DNA of 64,000 nt, from NCBI RefSeq assembly GCF_001625305.1, contig NW_017803859.1:165456-229455 (forward strand), written 5' to 3'. Shown here piece by piece: positions 56,828-64,000 of this stretch. Each line of letters starts with the position of its first letter. Positions within the stretch are counted from its first letter, which is position 1. Source of the stretch: Branchiostoma belcheri (lineage: Eukaryota > Chordata > Leptocardii > Amphioxiformes > Branchiostomatidae). The notes beneath the pieces were generated by a model. It was not told the DNA's origin, searched no databases, and saw nothing but the letters and a program-made list of their open reading frames with translations. The position numbers were made by a program, and so were the translations under genes.

Positions 56828-59194
56828 TAACGGAGGGGGCCCTAAATTCGCCACTGTACCCTAAATTCGCCACTTTGTGTTTCCTTTATTTTTTACGTGG
56901 AAAGGTAGAATGTTAGGGCTACTTCAATGATACTTCGAAACTAGGACAACCAAAGATTAATATGCATCTAGTATTCTGTTCAGGTCTAGTCAAGCGGAGA
57001 TCTGCGTAACAACAACGGGGAGAGAGGACGCACGGCATGAGCACCACGTTTGGGTCGCGTGGCTGGCGACAGCGACCGTCTTCTATTCTCTGATTGTTTT
57101 AAATCGAAAAAATGGTTCTGGAAACTAGATATTATATGAAAAAAAAAGATAACAAGAAACTGCAAAATAAAGATGGATGGGAAAGTCTCCCGTCTTGTGC
57201 ATGTTTGAACCAGTTATTTCGGTAATGTTGTGGAAGTTTTTTGGCGTCGAACGCCTGACTTATCGATCGAACGTGCTCTCATTTCGGGTGGTTCGAATTT
57301 CCGAAGTTGAAGAATGGAGACATGAAAAGGTAAGATCTCGTTACATTATCTATAAATAGTCTGACAAATCGAGTCTATAGACACAAGAGAATGATATGTA
57401 GGATATAATATCCATAGAGTTACATTTCATGAGAGAAACCTCTCCTTTTACCGCCGCTGCCGTATTATCGGTGCGGCTGCTCTCTCCCCTAAACTTGTTT
57501 GTAAACTTCTCATAGTCCAATGTGTTCAGCTACGTGGCTACCGGCTGAGTTTGGGAGGTCTTACATCGTGGTAAACAATATTAAACCTTTGTTACCGTAA
57601 ATGTCCGAATAAAGTACGCACTTTTAAAAACTTTTCAAAATACAAAAAGTGTCTCAGGCCGCCGCCAAAGTCGGGGTGCTTACCTTATTTGAGGTTTTCC
57701 CCGACAGATCCAACGACTACCGACGAATATAGCGAAAACCGGCAAGGAGAATTGAAGCGCACGACATCGATTCGTACATAACATGTCGGATGATAATGTT
57801 GACGAGTGGAAATAAAAGTTCAACTTTAATAAAGGAACGTATTCCATTTGTGTATCATCGATATTGACACGAAATTGCGGCAAAACGAGAAGACGCACGG
57901 TAAGATAATCTAGGTCACTCACGTCGCGGTGTTCGGTCATGCTGACGGGACGGTCGCCAGCCAGCCGCCGATCTCAGTTGAACCCCGGCCGAAAAGAAAT
58001 ACCCCCGTAATTATTAACGCAATTCTAAGAGGGTTATGAGTGGTAAGATTTAAAATGGTCCGCAAGCCGTGATTGTTCTTGATCGTCGTAACGTAGTGAA
58101 TAACGTTATAACATGACAGTTGTGCTTCACCTGATGGTCAGTTCTAATGCACTTTCGGCTCTAGTGAAACACAGAAATATTCAACAAATGTTATATCCAA
58201 GCCGTTACAAAGGTTCAAATGACAGAAATCTTTTCACTTCGTATCACAAATGTCTTTAAATATTAATAGATGCTGCAGAAAATTATTTTGTAGCGGGACT
58301 ATACCAGCCAGTACTACGTTAAAATGCTGGGTAGGTGTACACGACATGGCCCTACAATGATAGGGTTTTTCGGGCGAAGTCTTTGAAATCTTTTGCTGCC
58401 CGCCGGTGGGTGGGGCCCATGTGCGTGCTGCTGTGGGCGTGACGCCGCTTTGTCTGACCAGGACGTGCCGTCGTCTTGGCAACGCAACGTGGGAAGCCAG
58501 CGGCCAGAAGCTTTTCATGCTGGGAAGTTTTTATTCCTTTGATTTTGTGACATGAGCAGTAGTTTACTAAACGAGATATTTTAAAGAACTTTTTCGCTCT
58601 CTCCGTTCAGAATTGCACGTCCCGGCAGCCCTTCGTTGTTGTTTTGGTTTCGGTGTCAAATTTTAAATACGCTAGCACATAAATTCTCCGACCATTCCCA
58701 CTTCTCCGCCTCGATCATTTGTTGCTCACCGATGGGCGGTCAATCAGCGCTGATGTGGTTTAGAACGTGGCGAGCGGCGCCGCGGCACCGGCAAGAACAG
58801 TCCCCTTACGTCGGCGGAAACTTACCCACGTCTCTCGTTCCGATGCGCCGCAAAGTACTTCATTTAAAACCGCAAAAAAAAGAATCACATTAACTCGGAG
58901 ACTAAAATTAAAAGCCTGGAAAGAAGTTTTATTCAACATCTTGGGCGCTTTCAGTCCTTTTATAAAAGTGGCGAATTTAGGGTACACCTACACAAATATA
59001 CACAATATTACGTCGCGTCATAACCGACATGACCTTTGCCCTTGATATTCGATCAATCACCATGGTAACACGTATGTAAAAAGTCAAACAACAACTCTTA
59101 TGATATAACGGCAAAACGCGTCTTGGCTCTTAAAATTGGCCTTTAAAATATAAGATTTAGAAGAAAAGTGGCGAATTTAGGGCCCCCTCCGTTA
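56828..59194. mobile_element. 2.37 kb TIR element with subterminal repeats
   Basis: Ends TAACGGAGGGGGCCC and GGGCCCCCTCCGTTA are exact inverted repeats that continue as TAAATTCGCCACT / AGTGGCGAATTTA. Each end has a second copy of that inner motif (56862-56875 and 58968-58981, next to GTAC). The interior has no recognised protein; open frames at 57680-57940, 58234-58518 and 58636-59045 match nothing I know. Probably non-autonomous. Confidence 0.8.
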
Positions 59195-59890
59195 CAGGTA
59201 TGCAAAAACTAACAATGATGAGATTTGATACATTTTGAAGGTCTTAGGCACATAAAATTGAATGTGTGGGTCATTACGCACCACTTAGGTGCAATGTGAC
59301 CTCAGGTAACCCACAATGGAACATGTGTTCCATGGATGGAACCGGCCATTCTTTAGATAGAACATGGAACGGGTATAGCACTTTTGGCCCTTTTTTGCTG
59401 AAAATAGCCATTAAAGTCCCCCAAATGAGTCATTTGGAAGTGATGTATGCCAAATACATGACTGCTATTCTGTAGACACACGATCAAGGTACCCTTATAC
59501 CGAATTTCAGATCATTTGGTTGTAAAACCAGGGCTCAGGATCCAAAAATTCATTTTTGGGCGAAAAATGCCCCAAAAAACCTTCATAAAAATTTTTCAAA
59601 GGCATGTATCAAAAAAATAGAAAAAAAAAAGGCCTGGGGGTATTGACCCACTCAACCTCCATGCCAAATTTCAAGTCATTTGGCTGAATGATGGCTGAGT
59701 TGAATCCCTTTGACTGTTTGGCAGGAGGAGAAGAAGGAGGAGAAGAAACATGAGAGAACACAATATATTTCATCCATACCATGGTATGGACTGAAATATA
59801 ATGAGGGAGAGACTTTGCACGGGATGAGGAAGCATGGGTGCGCCTGGCAGGCCAACGGCTAAGAAAGATACCGAGGTCTTCATGATCACG
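59195..59890 (-). mobile_element. Dispersed repeat with terminal hairpin (second copy)
   Basis: The minus strand has a hairpin TATTTCA/TCCATACCATGGTATGGA/TGAAATA type (59766-59801), a CTTCTCCTCC tract (59723-59750), then AAATTTGGCATGGAGGTTGA near 59655, the same order of parts as 9005-9240. The more distal part (59195-59640) has no recognised gene. Confidence 0.55.
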
Positions 59891-59894
59891 GCCC

Positions 59895-60263
59895 ATTCCT
59901 TAACCTTTTACCGAGGTCCATCAGGGTAAATATATATCCATTCCCATTGACTTCATAACAGATGTGACCTATCACGAGATCTTCTCGCGAGAGGTCACGA
60001 CCTATGGCGTCATCTCTAGTTCATCCTTCTTTCGCGGCAAACCCAGCAGGGCGGGAAGACTAGATCTAGAGTTTTGTACCGTGAGTTTTACCGTAGTATA
60101 GTAGACAGTTTCTGGTGGTTCTGCATACCTTTTTTTTGCGTTTTTTCTCCCCACCCGCTTACCCACAGCCAGCCCTTGAGGGCCTTTTGTTGGGCGTTTC
60201 CCGGTCCTCGGTCTCCACGGCCCATTCCTTAACCTTTTACCGAGGTCCATCAGGGTAAATATA
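59895..60263. repeat. Pair of ~49 bp direct repeats
   Basis: ACGGCCCATTCCTTAACC through GTCCATCAGGGTAAATATATA occurs at about 59886-59934 and again at 60217-60265, exact or nearly so, around 280 bases of other sequence. Confidence 0.8.
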
Positions 60264-60276
60264 TAATTACCTGTAG

Positions 60277-60525
60277 GAAGCTTTACATGGCATGGTGGTG
60301 CCATTGCAAATGACGAGATCTGGATCAAAATCCTCGGCGACAAAGGAAGAGGAAGTTTTAAAACAGCATTCCCGATCCTGAACCGAGAAAACCCCAATTC
60401 TAAAACCAACACAGTCGTCTTCTCGGTCTTTAACGCAAAAGACTCCAGGGAGAACCTGGCTGCAGGAATGGGGAGGTTTGCTCAGGAGATCGATGAATTG
60501 CAAGGAAGACATTACACACAGTCAG
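60277..60525 (+). pseudogene. Exon of a transposon-type protein
   Basis: An acceptor-like TTACCTGTAG and a donor GTAAGT bound an open 249-base exon: FTWHGGAIANDEIWIKILG, DKGRGSFKTAF, NPNSKTNTVVFSVF and KDSRENLAAG. A W-x-K-x-G-D-x-G-x-GSFK pattern followed by NPNS...VF...F occurs in many repeated, transposon-derived proteins of cnidarians and amphioxus (recognition from memory; superfamily not assigned). No neighbouring exons found in 60.5-61.5 kb, so likely a fragment. Confidence 0.5.
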
Positions 60526-61489
60526 GTAAGTATCTTTTGTGTCATGAGTATTTCTAAATGTTTGTTGCAACTGTATCAACTTATTTAAGCCAACATAAAA
60601 CAATATAGCACAAAATATTTAGTAGTTCACATGTATTACTAATTTACAGTTACAGTTATAAATACAACAAAATTCCATCTATTTCATCTATTTTCTGGTA
60701 TGAAACATGAACAGAAAAGAAGAATGGATACAAGCAAACATTTTGAATGTTTTTGAATTTATTTTTATACTGGTTTTATACAGATGGGAGAAAAATGCGA
60801 CTGTTTGTTGCAGCAGATTATGCCTTGCTCTCAAATTGGTAACGGCATATCAGGAGCATGGGGTATGTGTAACTCCTTTCCTTTCACAAGTATGGCATTT
60901 TGAAAAAGCATTTGAAGATGCAATAAATACTTCCACCATTGCAAAGGTATTGTATACTAACAATTATTTCCAGGATGGGGCATAGTACTATTTTTGTATT
61001 AAATTCAAAGGTCACCTTTTAAAACTAGACCAAAACACTCCATTTATGTGTGCTCCTTACCGCGAAATCGAATTCCAATGAACTTAGAGTGGTTGGCACT
61101 AAGTCACAGGCTTTTAAGGCATTCAGATATAGGAAGTTACCACGTAATCTTATTTTTCAAATAAATTTGTTCGCATTAACATTTTTAATGTCTTGGGGTG
61201 TTGGGACTACGGCGCACAGATATGTCAACCTTGTGTCAATCGTACTGTTTTGTTGTGTGGCGCTGTTAATATAAGTTACAAACTTGAGTGCAGCGTCACA
61301 CTGCCCTTGTTATGTTTTCATGTTTTGATGATTAAAAAAAATAGAAACGCTATCATAGTAATAGTAATAGTACAGGCTAAAGTATTTTCCCAACTTTTGA
61401 ATGGTCATGGCGTATCAGGTAACATCCCAGTTGCCACAACAAGGCAGCGGGAGGGGTATCGAGGGCCAAGTGTTGCAAAATTATACACA
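60526..61489. other. Intergenic, with a SINE tail fragment
   Basis: The only recognised piece is at about 61255-61330, where GGCGCTGTTAATATAAGTTA and AAACTTGAGTGCAGCGTCAC match the type I SINE tail. No gene supported. Confidence 0.5.
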
Positions 61490-62600
61490 TATAGAGAACA
61501 AATATTCTCTCCCACTCAAGTAAGGATTAGGGTCTCACTCATACAGAATTTTTCTCTCTCCCACACAAGTGAAGGAAAACGGTCTCTCACATACAGCAGT
61601 TTTCTCTCTCCCACACACACAGCTTTCTGTCTCTCCCACACAAGTGTTGAATAGGGTCTCCCACACACAGGGCTTTTTTTCTCTCCCACACAAGTGTTGG
61701 AAAGGGTCTCTCAGACACAGTTGTTTTCTCTTCCACTTTAAGTATTGACAAGGGTCGAACACACACAGGTTTTTCTCTACATCTCTCGACACAAGTGTTG
61801 AAAGTCATTCTCATACAATAACGGGAGCATCATTACCGTACAGTGTGGTCTATGCTGAGGAAAAAAACAATATTCTCCGCTAGCTGTATCGCCGCACGAC
61901 CTAGTTATGTGCGTTACGTTAATATCAGAGACCAGCCGGCGTACCACCGCGGCCGCTGCAATTTCTAATTCCATAGTACGTCGATAGATATATGTATGTA
62001 TATATATACATATCATATATAAAGAGAGAGAGACACTTATAGATTGTCTATAAGTGAGACGTTTATCTCTGACACTCAAACAAAATTCCCTGTACAGTCT
62101 GTGTATATTAAACAGACAGAGCACAAGATTCCCATGACTCTCCCAGTGTTCCTACGAGCGAAATTTGACTTGGCAAGAGTGACTGTCAGTGAGAGAAAGT
62201 TGTTTGACATGCGGGCACACTTTGCATGCAGGATAGAAAGGTTGTCTCTTACAGACAGAGTCATTCTCTCCGACACACATGTAAAAACTCTCCTCCACAT
62301 ACGTACAAAACTCGACATTCTCTCCCACTTCCAGTCTCTATCTATCAGCGACACATTCCGCTTTTCTCTTGTGAGTGAGAGAGTGATCGTCTCTTCGACA
62401 TTGAAAAAATTCTCTCCCACATATACGGCGAAAAGTTCTCTCACACATACAGCAAAAAGTTCTCTTCCACTCTTGTGAGTGAGAGAGTGATCGTCTCTTC
62501 GGCAATGAAAAAAAATCTCTCCCACATATACGGAAAAGTTCTCTCCCACATACAGCAAAAAGTTCTCTTCCACTTCGGGGCGCCTACCACCGACTCATTC
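61490..62600. repeat. Short-unit tandem repeats rich in CTCTCCCACACA
   Basis: 61490-61800 has about six units of 50-55 bases (CTCTCCCACACAAGTGTTG...GGGTCTCTC). 62040-62600 has shorter, less regular units with AAAAGTTCTCTCCCACATAC. Long minus-strand frames full of VGENF repeats come from this array. Confidence 0.75.
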
Positions 62601-62699
62601 TCTAAGTGGAGAGTATTTTGTCCTCTGAGTGACAGAACGATACTGGTCTGTGAGTCGGAGAACTTACTTTCTTGGTGTAAGAGAGCTTTCTCTGTATAA

Positions 62700-64000
62700 T
62701 GAAAAAAAGTCTTAGATGTCTTAGACCGTAGAATATATGCTCATACACTAAATTGTTCAAAGTTGTATACTTTACTTACTGTAGTCACACATAACTTGAC
62801 AGTGTGTGTAAAATACAAAATACTCTCCGACATTCAAGAGGAATTCTCTCCCACACATACAACGAAAAATTCTCTACCACATACAGAAAAAGTTCTCTTC
62901 CACTTGCAGCCTCTACCACCACCGCGTTCTCTAAGTGGAAGAGAATTTTGCTCTGAGTGGAAGAGCGATACTGGTCTGTCAGTCGGAGAACTTTCTTACT
63001 TGGTGTGAGAGAGCATTTACAGTGTGGTAAAAAGAACGTTTAAGTCTTAGACCGGAAAATATATACTCATACACTAAGTTGTTTAAAGTCGTATACTTCA
63101 CTTACTGTAGTCACACATAACTTGAAAGTGTGTGTAAATACAAAATACTCTCCGACATTTCAGGAGGAATTCTCTCCCACACATACAACGAAAAGTTCTC
63201 TCCCACATACAGAAAAAGTTCTCTTCCACTTGCAGCCTCTACCACCACCGCGTTCTCTAAGTGGAAGAGAATTTTGCTCTCTGAGTGGAAGAGCGATACT
63301 GGTCTGTTAGTCGGAGAACTTTCTTACTTGGTGTGAGAGAGCATTTACTCATATACTAAGTTCTTTTAAGTCTTGTACTCACACATTGTGAATTCACACA
63401 TAACTTGAAAGTATCTATAAAATACAAATTTCTCTCTGACGTTCAATAGGAACTCTCTTCCACATATACAACGAAAGTTCTCCCCTACATATAGCGAAAA
63501 CTTCTCTTCCGCTTCAAGCCTGTCCAGCACCGCGTTCTCTAGGTGGAAGAGAATTTTGTTCTCTGAGTGGAAGAGCGACATCGCTCTGTGAGTCGCAGAA
63601 CGTTTTTCCTTGGTGTGAGAGAGCTTTTACAGTATGATGGACGAATGACTTTACAGTCTTACACAATAGAATATATACTCATACACTAAGTTCTGTAAAG
63701 TGTGATACTTTACCTAGTGTAGTCACACATAACTTGAAAGTATCTATAAAATACATATTTCTCTCCGACATTCAAGAGGAACTCTCTTCCACCGTATACA
63801 GCGAAAGTTCTCTCCCACATACAGCGAAAAGTTCTCTTCCGCTTCAAGCCTGTTCAGCACTGCGTACTCTAAGTGGAAGAGAATTTTGCTCTCTGAGAAG
63901 AGCTCTGTGAGTCGGATCACTTTCGTCCTTGGTATGAGAGAGCTTTTACAGTATGGTGGAAGAATGACTTTACAGTCTAGAGACAATAGAATATATACTC
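62700..64000. repeat. Satellite, monomer about 300-340 bp, continues past the window
   Basis: Monomers begin near 62711, 63046, about 63340 (shortened), 63658 and 63977, with AATATATACTCATACACTAA, CACACATAACTTGA, CTCTCCCACATACA, TTCTCTAAGTGGAAGAGAA and GTGTGAGAGAGC in fixed order. Each monomer carries short inverted motifs (TTCTCT...AGAGAA). No gene. Confidence 0.88.

Noticed and set aside
62076-62573. 165-codon minus-strand frame with VGENF repeats
   Set aside because: Follows the tandem repeat period, no domain, and neighbouring units break the frame.

Overview
This is eukaryotic, animal DNA. Genes are split by many GT-AG introns, intergenic and intronic DNA is full of decayed non-LTR retrotransposons, tRNA-derived SINEs and TIR elements, and there is an interstitial TTAGGG-type tract. 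The gene set (big defensins, a small ankyrin/ZU5/UPA/death-domain protein, a rhodopsin-class receptor) fits a cephalochordate (amphioxus, Branchiostoma) best. A bivalve is the main alternative, because big defensins also occur there. The organism call is inference; no database search was possible.

Layout. 1.2-6.2 kb (-): five phase-compatible exons of a group II PLP-dependent decarboxylase, running off the left edge. 6.2-9.9 kb: intergenic DNA with a retrotransposon 3' end and small repeats. 10.0-18.9 kb (-): a twelve-exon gene for a compact ankyrin-type protein (three to four ANK repeats, two ZU5, UPA, death domain). Its introns carry SINEs, a retroelement next to a broken second death-domain exon, and a 1.3 kb block of nested GC-rich palindromes. 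19-21 kb: intergenic.

21.3-37.9 kb: the most interesting region. One ~4 kb unit is present three times, two in tandem and the third inverted. Copies B and C form a ~10 kb palindrome with a ~0.5 kb spacer. Each unit has an intact two-exon big defensin gene (secreted antimicrobial peptide; hydrophobic N-terminal domain in exon 1, six-cysteine defensin domain in exon 2). Copy A alone carries a 2.55 kb TIR element and a SINE with target-site duplication, and the matching empty sites are visible in B and C. That orders the events.

38-43 kb (-): two CR1/L2-like non-LTR retrotransposons, one with a long intact endonuclease-RT ORF interrupted near its end by other sequence plus a 591-base assembly gap. 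43.3-44.6 kb (+): a single-exon rhodopsin-class GPCR. 45-50 kb: E-box-like tandem repeat, decayed tyrosine-recombinase and DIRS-like RT fragments, and a TIR element (first of two copies). 50.6-55.8 kb: a complete ISL2EU-like DNA transposon with ~48 bp TIRs and AT target duplication, holding a THAP/DDE transposase gene missing its middle and a SWIM/YqaJ nuclease gene with two frameshifts. 55.9-60.5 kb: more TIR elements and a transposon-protein exon. 61.5-64 kb: tandem satellite running off the right edge.

Host genes are the decarboxylase, the ankyrin-like gene, the three big defensins and the GPCR. They are not an operon and no functional link between them is visible, except that the defensins and a death-domain adaptor-like protein would both suit innate immunity (inference).
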